A stretch of DNA of 64,000 nucleotides, taken from Halorubrum saccharovorum DSM 1137 (GTDB lineage Archaea > Halobacteriota > Halobacteria > Halobacteriales > Haloferacaceae). This document shows positions 24,406 to 32,712 of this stretch, in pieces. A program made the position numbers and the translations under genes. The stretch lies in contig NZ_AOJE01000006.1 in NCBI RefSeq assembly GCF_000337915.1, positions 1-64,000 on the forward strand, written 5' to 3'. A model generated the notes under the pieces. That model saw only the letters and a list, made by a program, of their open reading frames with translations. It did not search any database and was not told the DNA's origin. Position 1 is the first letter of the stretch. The number at the start of each line of letters is the position of its first letter.

Positions 24406-24852
24406 TCACAGCTCGGGGCGACCGGGGACGCTCACTCGGTCCAAGAGGAAGTAGCCGACCGTGAGAGCGAGCACCAACAGGGAGATCGAGAGCGCCGCGA
24501 GGACCGTCTCCTCGCCCGAGCCGTAATCCTCCAGCCGGAAGCTGATCGCGCGTCGGGCGACGGCGATGATCGCGGCGCTCACGACGATTCGGAGGACGGG
24601 CTTGCCCCTGGCGTGCGCCACGAGCGTCCGGTGGACCTCGACGATGATGAGCAACAGCAGCACGCTGTCGAGCAGGCCGACCACCTCGACGGGGTCGGTG
24701 AAGTTCCCCGCAACGAGCAATCGGAACAGCGAGACGAACAGATCGAAGACGCCGATGAGAAACAGGAGCAGCAGGAAGTACGCCGCACCGAGGACGAGCC
24801 ATTCCATCGTCCGCGCTGCGGGGTCCGCGGCCTCGTCGAGATCGAACGCCAT
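24406..24852 (-). CDS. PsiE-family membrane protein
   Basis: A 148-residue four-helix protein resembling phosphate-starvation-inducible PsiE. The pattern is a first helix (WLVLGAAYFLLLLFLIGVF), then LDSVLLLLIIVEVHRTL and VVSAAIIAVARRAI, a layout shared by the family. The molecular role is unknown. The ATG at 24852 is used because upstream codons are Arg/Ser-rich and non-coding. Confidence 0.78.
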   Translation of the reverse strand: MAFDLDEAADPAARTMEWLVLGAAYFLLLLFLIGVFDLFVSLFRLLVAGNFTDPVEVVGLLDSVLLLLIIVEVHRTLVAHARGKPVLRIVVSAAIIAVARRAISFRLEDYGSGEETVLAALSISLLVLALTVGYFLLDRVSVPGRPEL

Positions 24853-24941
24853 GCGTGCGCCTCGCGCGGAGGCGGCAAGTCGCTTGTGCCTGCTCGCCGC
24901 CCACCTGCGCTTCCGGCGACCCCGGTTCCACTTGGAGCCGA

Positions 24942-25112
24942 TCAGATCCGCAGCAGACAGGAGACGACCGGAAAGAGGACGAACGACAGTATCAGCAGCC
25001 GGAGGACGTTTCGCTTGCTCAGGAGCCGGCGCCCCCAAATCCGACCCTCGACCGTTTGGAGCGCGTCGACGCCGGCACCGTCGCGCTCGTTCGGTGACTC
25101 GTTCGGACTCAT
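24942..25112 (-). CDS. Small single-pass membrane protein
   Basis: A 56-residue frame starting MSPNESPNERDGAG with one C-terminal hydrophobic segment (LRLLILSFVLFPVVSCLL). Hydrophilic acidic N-terminus and a basic patch before the helix (RRLLSKRN) are the expected topology signals for an inside N-terminus. It lies 89 bp upstream of the psiE-like gene on the same strand and may be co-transcribed. No family recognised. Confidence 0.55.
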   Translation of the reverse strand: MSPNESPNERDGAGVDALQTVEGRIWGRRLLSKRNVLRLLILSFVLFPVVSCLLRI

Positions 25113-25818
25113 CGTGTCTCTCCGGCTCTCGGTCCCCTCCGTCTCTCCGGCTCTCGGCGCTCGTTCCCGATCTCGATTCTGTCGCGATCGTGCCCCGTCT
25201 CCGGCCGCCACGTCGGCTCGGTCGGCGTCGACGACGCGGGACCGAGCCGATCGCGGTCGCGGCACTCACGCGGTCGAAGTGCGGCGTGTCGGTGGGGTTC
25301 GGATGGCTCGTTCGTCATCGTGGTCGGCCCCGATCCGCTCCCGGTGGGGATTAGTAAACGGCCACAATAGCCACCCCCTTAGCCAATCACACCATGTGAG
25401 AGGAAACGAGAGCATTGCGTGACGAAACCGGATGTTTGGCCCGCTAATGAGCCGTTGATGGCGGGGAGAGTGCGGTCCTCATCGGCTCGGAACGGACCGA
25501 ACGGCGATGCGGGTGTCACGAGAACGATCCCGAGACGGGAGCGGATTCGAACCGATAGATCGCGTGAGTAAGAACAGCATACCGCCGAAGGGATCGCAGC
25601 TAACGGTCGATTACGACTCTCCGCCGGTGACGGAGGCGAGCCGTCGAACCGCAATTCGAAGCAGTGAGTATCGGGAGAAATCCGGTAGCATTTGCTCGTT
25701 GTGTATCGGGCGTAACCTGAAGCTCGGCGGTCTCGTTACAGGCTCCAATTTCTTATGGTACATGCTGCTGTGTGTGTTGATGACATCCGGTTGACAGCCG
25801 GTGAGCGAGACACCACAG
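25113..25818. other. Gene-poor 700-bp stretch, lower GC in its second half
   Basis: The first 270 bp are ordinary GC-rich sequence with a 17-bp direct repeat (GTCTCTCCGGCTCTCGG, near 25114 and 25140). From about 25360 to 25800 the GC content drops to near 50-55%, clearly below the flanks, with no convincing gene. One frame of 95 codons exists (25507-25794) but lacks haloarchaeal composition. The drop suggests imported or decayed DNA leading into the DUF7344 gene. Confidence 0.5.
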
Positions 25819-26352
25819 ATGGCAATAACAAACCGTTACGCGGAGCTTCCAGAGACTGAGATCCACGATCTGCTCCGTAACGAACGCAGGCGACAGGTCA
25901 TCAAGCACCTCCAAGACACCGTGGGCGCGACCACGCTGCGCGAGGTCGCGGAGGCCATCGCCGAACACGAGACCGGTGAGTCGCCGCCACCGAAGGGCAT
26001 TCGAAACAGCGTCTACAACTCGCTCCACCAGACGCATCTCCCGAAGCTCGACAGACGCGGGATCGTCGAGTACGACTCCGGTCGGAAGACAATCCGACTC
26101 ACGGAGGACGCCCGCACAGTCGACGTGTACATGGAGGTGGTCACGCCGTACGGGATCACGTGGAGCGAGTACTACAGTATGCTGGGGCTGCTCTCGCTGT
26201 TCGTGATTTTCGCCACGCTCGTCGGCGTTCCGGTGGTCTCGATGGTCGAGCCGCTGCTCTGGGTGAGCCTCTTCCTCCTCGCGTTCGCCGCCTCGCTGGG
26301 ATACCAGCTCTGGTGTGATCGCTGGGTGGTCCTCAACGCGCTCTTCGACTGA
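25819..26352 (+). CDS. DUF7344-type winged-helix protein with two membrane helices
   Basis: A 177-residue (ATG) or 183-residue (GTG at 25801) protein. The N-terminal winged-helix domain of the DUF7344 type reads EIHDLLRNERRRQVIKHL, then TLREVAEAIAEHE and the wing RRGIVEYDSGRKTIRLT. Two C-terminal hydrophobic helices follow (LGLLSLFVIFATLVGVPVV and VSLFLLAFAASLGYQLW), so it is a membrane-tethered regulator or sensor. Such proteins are multi-copy and strain-variable in haloarchaea. Its codon usage is less GC-biased than its neighbours and it follows a lower-GC region, consistent with acquisition. Confidence 0.75.
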   Translation: MAITNRYAELPETEIHDLLRNERRRQVIKHLQDTVGATTLREVAEAIAEHETGESPPPKGIRNSVYNSLHQTHLPKLDRRGIVEYDSGRKTIRLTEDARTVDVYMEVVTPYGITWSEYYSMLGLLSLFVIFATLVGVPVVSMVEPLLWVSLFLLAFAASLGYQLWCDRWVVLNALFD

Positions 26353-26397
26353 CGGTCGGCGGGACCGTCTCGCACCGGCGGCGACTTCCGAGCCGGG

Positions 26398-28830
26398 TCA
26401 CTCGCCCGCGCCCGTCAGCCCCTCCAACAGCCGCACCGCCGGCGCCTTCGCCAGCGGCTCGTTGGCGTTGCCGCAGTGGGGCGACTGGACGCACGCGGGA
26501 CAGCCGCTCCCGCAGTCGCAGGTGTCGATCAGGCGAGCGGTCCGGCTCATCAGCTCCTCGATCCGCTCGTGGCCGCGACGCGTGAGGCCGACGCCGCCGG
26601 GGTGGCCGTCGTAGACGAACACCGCGGGCGCCTCGGTGTGGGGGTGGTACGGCGTCGAGATCCCGCCCACGTCGGCGCGGTCGCAGAGCAGGTGGAACGG
26701 GAACAGCGAGATGATCCCGTGTTCGGCCGCGTGGATCCCGCCGTTGAAGGCGTGCTCGCCGCCGGAAAGGGTTTCTCCGCCGTCGGTCGACGCCTCCGCG
26801 TCGCCTGTTCCCTCCGCGTCGCCTGTTCCCTCCGCGTCCTCGTCCTCCATCCGACCCCCGAGCGCCCGCATCTCCGACTCGATATCGGCCGGAACCGGGA
26901 AGTACAGCGCCTTCGTCCGCAGCGTCGTCTCCGGGAGGTCCAGCGTCGACTCGCCGAGCGACTCGCCGGTCGTGGCGTCCTTCCGGACGAACCCCGTGAT
27001 CCGCTCCGTCACCGTCACGTCCGCGAACCGGACCGGTACGTCCGGGCGGGCCGACAGCTCGCGCTCACCGAGGTCCGCGTTCACGACGATGTCCTTCTCG
27101 GTGAGCGGCCGCGTGTAGTAGTCGGCCCAGGAGGACTGCAGCTCGGCCACGTCGCGGTCGAGGTCGATGTTCGCGACCTCGTACGTTCGGCCCTGCTGGT
27201 GGTAGATCGCGCCGGGGTGCGCGTCTCGGAGCGCGTCGGCGAAGCCGAGCGAGGCGACCGTCTCGTCGCGCGAGACGTCGATCAGGTCGACCTCGCGGTC
27301 CCCGGCGGTCCGCAGGCTCACCGACTGCTGCGGGCTCGACGAGCCGGCGTGCGTCCACCGGGTCCCGTCGGCGACCTCTCGCCTGTTCAGGGTCCCCTCC
27401 TCGGTCAGGTCCGCGACGACGCCGGGGAACGACCCGCCGAAGAACCGCTCGTCGTCCGGCGAGAGCCAGCTCTCGTCGGCCGCGCAGGCGACGTGACCGG
27501 GGAGGATCCGGTCGTTCTCGGGGTCGCAGATCGCGTCCTCCGGCGGCGCCTCGAAGAAGTCGGCCGGGTTGCGCATGAGGTACTGGTCGAGCTGGTCCTC
27601 GCCGCCGACCATCACCACGAGCGCCGGGTCGTCGCCGCGGCCCGCCCGCCCTGCGCGCTGGAACGCCGACATCCGCGTGCCCGGGTAGCCGTCCAAGATT
27701 ACGGCGTCGAGCCCGCCCACGTCGACGCCGAGTTCGAGGGCGCTCGTCGACCAGACCCCCCGGAGGTCGCCGGCGTGGAGGTCGGCCTCGATCTCGCGGC
27801 GCCGGTCGTCGGTCAGCGCGGCCTGATAGGCGCCGACCTTCCCCGCGAGGTCGCGCTCGCCCCGCTCCCGGAGGTCGCTCGCGCTGTCGGTGGCGTACTG
27901 CTCCGCGGTCTGTCTGGCGCGCGTGAACGCCAGCGTCTGCGCGCCCGCCGTGACGAGATCGACGAACAGCCGTTTGCTTTCGGCGTGGCTCGACTTCCGG
28001 CGACCGCTGCCGCGCTCGGCCCAGTCGTCGTCATACTCCGGGGGGTTCCACAGCACCCAGTCGCGCGGCCCTCGCCCCGACGTGTCCTCGTCGACGAGCG
28101 CGATTCCCTCCGGGTCGCGCCCGGTCACGGTCGCGACGTGCTCGACCGGGTTGTTGATCGTCGCCGAACAGCAGACGAACTGCGGGCTCGACCCGAACCG
28201 CTCGCAGGTCCGGGCGAGCCGGCGCAAGGTCAGCGCGACCTGCGAGCCGAACACCCCGCGGTAGCTGTGCACCTCGTCGATCACGACGTACTCCAGCGAC
28301 GAGAAGAACCAGTCCCACAGGCGCCCGGCGTACGGCAACAGCGCGTAGTGGAGCATGTCCGGGTTCGAGAGGAGGACGGTCGGCTCGCGGCCGCGCACCT
28401 CGCGCTTCTCCGATCGCGAGAGCCGGCCCGTGTACGACTCGACGGAGACGCCGCTGCCGAATCCGAGCCCGTGCGCGAGGTCCGACAGCGACTCCTCCTG
28501 GTCCGCGATCAGCGCGTTCTGGGGACCGATATAGAGCGTTCGGCCCCCGTGGTCCATCGCGGCCTCGAAGGCGGGGACGGTGTACGCCAGCGACTTCCCG
28601 CTCGCGGTCTCGGTGGCGAGCACGGCGTCGTCGCCGTCGCGGACCACCTCGATCGCCTCGGCCTGGTGGCGGTAGAGGCGGTCGATCCCCGCTTTCGCGA
28701 GCGCGTCGGCCATCCGGGGCGCGAGGTCGATGTCCCGATAGGCCGGCTCGCGGGCGGGCAGGCGGCGGTGCTCCGCGATCTGTCCCTCGTAGAACGGCCG
28801 GTTCCGCAGCCACTCGATGGCGTCCTCCAC
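26398..28830 (-). CDS. DEAD/DEAH helicase with DUF1998 zinc domain (MrfA-like)
   Basis: An 810-residue superfamily 2 helicase. Motif I is ATETASGKS, motif II DEVH, motif III SAT and motif VI QRAGRAGR. The C-terminal DUF1998 domain has a Cys cluster CDCGSGCPAC...C near residues 770-787. Bacillus MrfA, with this architecture, works in excision repair of mitomycin lesions; a DNA-repair role is inferred here. An in-frame 18-bp duplication encodes a repeated Glu-Gly-Thr-Gly-Asp-Ala stretch (around 26800). Its TATA is not obvious. Confidence 0.9.
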   Translation of the reverse strand: MEDAIEWLRNRPFYEGQIAEHRRLPAREPAYRDIDLAPRMADALAKAGIDRLYRHQAEAIEVVRDGDDAVLATETASGKSLAYTVPAFEAAMDHGGRTLYIGPQNALIADQEESLSDLAHGLGFGSGVSVESYTGRLSRSEKREVRGREPTVLLSNPDMLHYALLPYAGRLWDWFFSSLEYVVIDEVHSYRGVFGSQVALTLRRLARTCERFGSSPQFVCCSATINNPVEHVATVTGRDPEGIALVDEDTSGRGPRDWVLWNPPEYDDDWAERGSGRRKSSHAESKRLFVDLVTAGAQTLAFTRARQTAEQYATDSASDLRERGERDLAGKVGAYQAALTDDRRREIEADLHAGDLRGVWSTSALELGVDVGGLDAVILDGYPGTRMSAFQRAGRAGRGDDPALVVMVGGEDQLDQYLMRNPADFFEAPPEDAICDPENDRILPGHVACAADESWLSPDDERFFGGSFPGVVADLTEEGTLNRREVADGTRWTHAGSSSPQQSVSLRTAGDREVDLIDVSRDETVASLGFADALRDAHPGAIYHQQGRTYEVANIDLDRDVAELQSSWADYYTRPLTEKDIVVNADLGERELSARPDVPVRFADVTVTERITGFVRKDATTGESLGESTLDLPETTLRTKALYFPVPADIESEMRALGGRMEDEDAEGTGDAEGTGDAEASTDGGETLSGGEHAFNGGIHAAEHGIISLFPFHLLCDRADVGGISTPYHPHTEAPAVFVYDGHPGGVGLTRRGHERIEELMSRTARLIDTCDCGSGCPACVQSPHCGNANEPLAKAPAVRLLEGLTGAGE

Positions 28831-28905
28831 GGCTACGGTATCGTGGGGTCCGCGGGGCCTAATCGTTGCGGTCGGTGCCCCCGAAAGCCGCCTCCCGAAC
28901 CGTTC

Positions 28906-29574
28906 TTAGTCGTCGGCGCCGGCGGCCGGCGCGCGGTCGAGCTCGATCGGGACCAGCTCACGGGGAATCGGATCGTCCGGTCCCTCGCGGGCGAGCGGCG
29001 GCCAGCGGACCTCGGTCGCGATCGAGTCGTCGAGGTCGAGCGCCATCCGGATGTCCCCCCTACGCTCGGCGAGTTCGAAGCCGACCGTCCGGTAGACGCT
29101 CCGCGCGACCCGGTTCCCGCTCTCGACGTGGAGTTCGAGCCCCTCGCGCCCGCCGGCGACCGCGTCGGCGATGACGTGTTTACAGAGCTCCGTCCCCACG
29201 CCGCGCCCCTGCATCGAGGGGTGGACGAAGACGGCGAGTTCGGGGCGGGCCGCGTCGGTCGGCGTGTACATCGCGTGGCCGAACAGCTCGCCGTCCCGCT
29301 CGGCGACGACGTTGCTCCCCTCGGCGAGCATCGACTCGATCCAGTCGGCGCGGCGGCTCCGGGTCACCGGCGGGAGCCCCTGCGCGCGGTCGGCGGTCCC
29401 GAACGCCTCGTACATCTCCGCGAGGGCCGCGGCGTCCTCGTCGGCCGCGGGGCGGAGCGTCCACCGGGCCCCCTGCTTGTCAACGAAGCGCGGACAGCGC
29501 GGCGGACAGTGGACCGTCCCCTCGCACTCGCTGCCGTCCCAGCCGTCGCAGGCGGCGGTGGCATCGTGGCTCAT
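28906..29574 (-). CDS. GNAT acetyltransferase with N-terminal four-cysteine segment
   Basis: A 222-residue protein. Residues 9-27 hold Cys9, Cys17, Cys23 and Cys27, spaced like a small zinc site. A GNAT domain follows (residues 37-175): ELAVFVHPSMQGRGVGTELC is the acetyl-CoA-binding Q/R-x-x-G-x-G/A loop and SVYRTVGFEL is the family's C-terminal motif. The last 45 residues are a proline-rich tail. The acceptor (protein N-terminus, small amine, antibiotic) is unknown. It lies 75 bp downstream of the helicase start on the same strand but upstream in transcription. Confidence 0.85.
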   Translation of the reverse strand: MSHDATAACDGWDGSECEGTVHCPPRCPRFVDKQGARWTLRPAADEDAAALAEMYEAFGTADRAQGLPPVTRSRRADWIESMLAEGSNVVAERDGELFGHAMYTPTDAARPELAVFVHPSMQGRGVGTELCKHVIADAVAGGREGLELHVESGNRVARSVYRTVGFELAERRGDIRMALDLDDSIATEVRWPPLAREGPDDPIPRELVPIELDRAPAAGADD

Positions 29575-29658
29575 AGGTAGCTGTCGGTCCCCAACGGAGT
29601 TATATCGTGATAGCTGGTCCCACGGCGTGGGAACGGCGAGGTCGGTCCGAGAGGGCGG

Positions 29659-30879
29659 TCATCCGTGGAGAATCACCGTCACCGCGGTGCCGTCGAAGTC
29701 GCTGTCTTCGACCCGGAACTCGCCGCCGGAGGCGCGGACGATCCACCGGACCAGCCAGAGCCCCAACCCGGTGCTGTGGGTCAGTTGGGTCTCCTCCGAT
29801 CTCGTCAACACCTCGCGTTCGTGGGACGGAAGCCCCGGACCGTCGTCGGCGACGGTGACCGACGCCCGGTCGCCGCTCTCACGGACCGTCACGCGGACGC
29901 GAGGCGACGCCGACTCGTTGTGTTCGACCGCGTTTTCCAGTAAGTTGTCGAGCGCGTACGGAAGGAGTTCGTGGGCCGTGACCTCGACTTCGTCCGGCGT
30001 TCTGACCGTGAGATCGACCGGTCGACGAACGGTTCGGAGGTCGTCGGCTCGTTCCGCAACGAGAGACGAGAGGTCGTACGCCGTCCGGCTCGCCTCCGCC
30101 TCGGGCCCGTCGAGTCGCTCGAGGTGTCTGGCGGCGTCACTCAGATCGACGATGCTCGAGAGCCGTCGTTCCATCGCCTCGACGTGCGGGTCGTCGTCCG
30201 GACGGTCGGCGGCGAGCGCTTCGAGGTGCCCGGTGACGACGTTCACGTCGTTCCGGATGTTGTGTCGCAACACACGGTTGAGCACCGTCAGTCGCTGCTC
30301 GCGTCGCTTTCGCTCTCCGATGTCGGTTGCAACGTACGTCGCGCCGGTGAACTCGCCGTCGCGATCGTGTAACGGCGCCGCCCAGAACCGGATGTCGATC
30401 AACGACCCGTCGCGGTGCGGGTGACGCGCCTCGATACCGGTCAGGCGCTCACCGTCCGCGAGCCGCGAGAGGGACGAGACGAACGCGTCGGACGCGTCCG
30501 ACTCCGAAGAGAGCAACCGATGTCCGAGCGCGTCGGACTCCGACCAACCGAAGAGCCGCTCCGCCCCGTCGTTCCAGAGTTGCACCGTTCCGTCGGGGTC
30601 GACGACGACGATCGCGACGGGCGCGACCTCCACCACCGAGGTGAACCGATCGACGAGGAACCCTATCGCGTCGGTGAGCGCGTCCACGCCCTCGCGCCGC
30701 GTGAGGCGGTCGTTGAGAACGGCGACCAGTTCCGAGACGAGCCCCTCGATCAGCTCGTCGCGGCCGCCGGCCGCGTTCGACTCGTACGCACCCAACAGCT
30801 GTCGTCTGGCAACACCGTGTTCCTCGGTGTCCAGTGCGTCGAAAAGGGCCCCGACGAGTTGCTCCTCGTGTTGCTTCAT
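29659..30879 (-). CDS. PAS-domain sensor histidine kinase (soluble)
   Basis: A 406-residue cytoplasmic histidine kinase. Residues 1-80 form an uncharacterised helical sensor region, 82-190 a PAS domain (VAPVAIVVVDPDGTVQLWN), and His206 in VLRHNIRNDVNV is the haloarchaeal-type phospho-acceptor. The catalytic domain has NLLENAVEHN, DDGPGLP and GLGLWLV. No response regulator is adjacent. A perfect 18-bp DtxR-type palindrome abuts the start codon, so expression is probably metal-regulated. Confidence 0.9.
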   Translation of the reverse strand: MKQHEEQLVGALFDALDTEEHGVARRQLLGAYESNAAGGRDELIEGLVSELVAVLNDRLTRREGVDALTDAIGFLVDRFTSVVEVAPVAIVVVDPDGTVQLWNDGAERLFGWSESDALGHRLLSSESDASDAFVSSLSRLADGERLTGIEARHPHRDGSLIDIRFWAAPLHDRDGEFTGATYVATDIGERKRREQRLTVLNRVLRHNIRNDVNVVTGHLEALAADRPDDDPHVEAMERRLSSIVDLSDAARHLERLDGPEAEASRTAYDLSSLVAERADDLRTVRRPVDLTVRTPDEVEVTAHELLPYALDNLLENAVEHNESASPRVRVTVRESGDRASVTVADDGPGLPSHEREVLTRSEETQLTHSTGLGLWLVRWIVRASGGEFRVEDSDFDGTAVTVILHG

Positions 30880-30896
30880 TTTAGGCCAGCCTAAAA
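30879..30896. promoter_or_regulatory. DtxR/IdeR-type palindromic operator at the histidine kinase start
   Basis: TTTTAGGCCAGCCTAAAA is a perfect palindrome with 8-bp arms and a 2-bp centre. It contains TTAGG-N4-CCTAA, the half-site spacing of DtxR-family iron-dependent repressors. It lies immediately before the kinase's ATG (minus strand) and would cover the 5' end of the transcript. Confidence 0.6.
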
Positions 30897-30956
30897 CACA
30901 GTCGGCTAAATGCGTTCCGCACCGGGCGGCGGGCGACGGACGGCATAGAACGGTCG

Positions 30957-31745
30957 CTACTCCCGAATCAGGACGATCCCGTCGCGGAACACCGAGTGGT
31001 TCGGCACGACGTGCTCCTCGCCGTCGGCCTCGATGCGCGTGACGAACAGGTCGACCTCCTGCACGATGCCGCGCTCGCCGGCGACCCGCACCTCGTCGCC
31101 GATCCCGTACGGCTGCCGGAGCAGGAGGAAGACGCCGGCGGCGGCGCTGGCGACGAGGTCCTTCGTCGCGAGCGCGGCGAACAGCACGACCGCGAGCGCG
31201 AACGCCGCCAACAGGACGATCAGCGCGAGCGTCTGGACGCCGACCTGTCCGAGGGCGACCAGCGTCGCGACGTACACGACGCTGTACTTCACGAGCGGCG
31301 GCAACACGCCGAGCTCGGGGAGCTTGATCCCGCGGAGCCGCTCGGCGACGAGCATCTCCGCCTTGTCGCCGACGACGATCCCGACGATGAGGACGACGGC
31401 GGCGACGAACAGCCGCGGGAGGAACGCGGCGACGCCCGACCAGAACTGCTCGAGGTAGTTGACATCGGCGACGGTCAGGGCGACGATGAGGGCGACGGCG
31501 ACGATGAAGTAGCTCGACAGCTGCGCCAGGATCCGTACCGTCGAGGTGTCGAACTCGCGGGCGGTGCGCTCGAAGGCGGTCCCCTCGATCACCTCCGGGA
31601 CCCCGGCGCGGGTCAGCAGGCGGCGGTTGATCACGCCGACGACGTACGCCGCTACCAGCCCGAACAGCAGCACGAACAGGGCGAGCCAGAACCGGTCCGG
31701 CACCGCGGTGGCGAACTCGGAGAGGCGCGTCGGTACCGCTGACAT
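30957..31745 (-). CDS. MscS-family mechanosensitive channel
   Basis: A 262-residue small-conductance mechanosensitive channel. Four to five helices lead to the pore-lining AALATKDLVASAAAGVFLLL and the beta domain RQPYGIGDEVRVAGERGIVQEV, both MscS hallmarks. The C-terminal soluble cage is short. Its ATG is 5 nt after the DacZ stop, so the two are an operon. Channels of this kind release solutes on osmotic downshock; coupling to c-di-AMP synthesis makes osmotic control the likely theme. Confidence 0.9.
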   Translation of the reverse strand: MSAVPTRLSEFATAVPDRFWLALFVLLFGLVAAYVVGVINRRLLTRAGVPEVIEGTAFERTAREFDTSTVRILAQLSSYFIVAVALIVALTVADVNYLEQFWSGVAAFLPRLFVAAVVLIVGIVVGDKAEMLVAERLRGIKLPELGVLPPLVKYSVVYVATLVALGQVGVQTLALIVLLAAFALAVVLFAALATKDLVASAAAGVFLLLRQPYGIGDEVRVAGERGIVQEVDLFVTRIEADGEEHVVPNHSVFRDGIVLIRE

Positions 31746-31750
31746 GGGGA

Positions 31751-32560
31751 TCAGTACTCCTCCGGATCGATCTCCAAGACGAGTTCTCCCGCCTTAAACG
31801 CCCGCACGAGCCCGTCCGACTCGGAGAGCACGATGGACGTCGAGTTGGTGTCGCGGGTGATCGCGGCGCCGGACATGTGGCGCGCGCCGAGCCCCTTCGG
31901 GATGTCGACGCCCTCCGCGCCGGGTTCGAGATAGCGGTACGCGGAGACGATCTTCCCGGAGTCGGAGACGACGAAGGCGCCGTCCAGCCGCGAGAACTCC
32001 TTGAGCATGACGTTGACGATGGGGTCGCCGACGTGGACGTGCGACTTCTCGAAGGGGTTGTACGACAGCGGGCGGGACTTGTTCATCACCTTCCCCGCGT
32101 CGCCGACGACGAACAGCGCGCCCACCGGCTTCCCCTTCTGCCCCTTCTGCCCGAGTTCGATCGCGACCTCGAACACGTCGCGGATCACGCTCGGTTCAGC
32201 CCGAGAGTTGACGAACAGGTCGTAGATCCCGGTGTGGACCGTGTCGTCGACGGTGACGCGGATCACCGCGTCCGACCCGCCGTCGAAGACGGACGCGATA
32301 CAGACCACCTCGTCGCCCGCCGAGACGAGGTCGGCGTCCATCGCCCCCTCGATGCCGAACCGGATCCGGTCTTTGACGTTGTCGAACGGGAGGGGGAGTT
32401 CGACGAACACCTCGGCGTCGACGTCGTTGTCGGGGGCGACGACGACGACCTCCGTGTCGCCGTCCTCGAACCGATCGTGGAACGAGCTGGTCGGCGAGAA
32501 CAGCAGCACCGCGTCGGCGTCCGCGACAAGATCGGACAGGTGGTCGGTGAGCGAGGCCAT
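31751..32560 (-). CDS. dacZ: DacZ-type diadenylate cyclase
   Basis: A 269-residue archaeal diadenylate cyclase that makes cyclic di-AMP from two ATP. The C-terminal DisA_N domain has the catalytic DGA (193-195) and the G-A-R-H motif (225-228) that holds the adenine and phosphate. The N-terminal half is the archaeal DacZ-specific domain. c-di-AMP is essential in Haloferax, where its level affects osmotic behaviour. The ATG at 32560 is supported by a TATA-like element at 32584-32588 (24-28 nt away). Translation runs directly into mscS. Confidence 0.92.
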   Translation of the reverse strand: MASLTDHLSDLVADADAVLLFSPTSSFHDRFEDGDTEVVVVAPDNDVDAEVFVELPLPFDNVKDRIRFGIEGAMDADLVSAGDEVVCIASVFDGGSDAVIRVTVDDTVHTGIYDLFVNSRAEPSVIRDVFEVAIELGQKGQKGKPVGALFVVGDAGKVMNKSRPLSYNPFEKSHVHVGDPIVNVMLKEFSRLDGAFVVSDSGKIVSAYRYLEPGAEGVDIPKGLGARHMSGAAITRDTNSTSIVLSESDGLVRAFKAGELVLEIDPEEY

Positions 32561-32712
32561 TGGTTCTGGGTCTCTCGGACGACGTATAGTCGTTGCGTCA
32601 GTGTCGTGCGCACGTCTGACACGTTGCGCGCGCCGGAAACGATCGGCTCCCCGCGCTCGGTGGCCCGGCGCCGCGCGACTTTTCCCCCCGTGGCGCCATC
32701 GGTCGGACGCAC

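Noticed and set aside
25109-25318. A 69-codon minus-strand frame that ends in ATGA overlap with the small membrane-protein gene
   Set aside because: Arginine makes up about one fifth of it and it has no promoter at the right distance; the overlap is likely coincidental.
25545-25575. tRNA-like T-arm (GGTTCGAATCC on the minus strand) as a possible integration site
   Set aside because: The T stem has a mismatch and no acceptor or anticodon arm can be formed nearby, so it is neither a tRNA nor a clear attachment-site fragment.
26476-29580. A 1034-codon frame antisense to the helicase and GNAT genes
   Set aside because: Shadow of strongly supported genes on the other strand; composition is Arg/Val/Gly-rich and lacks haloarchaeal acidity.
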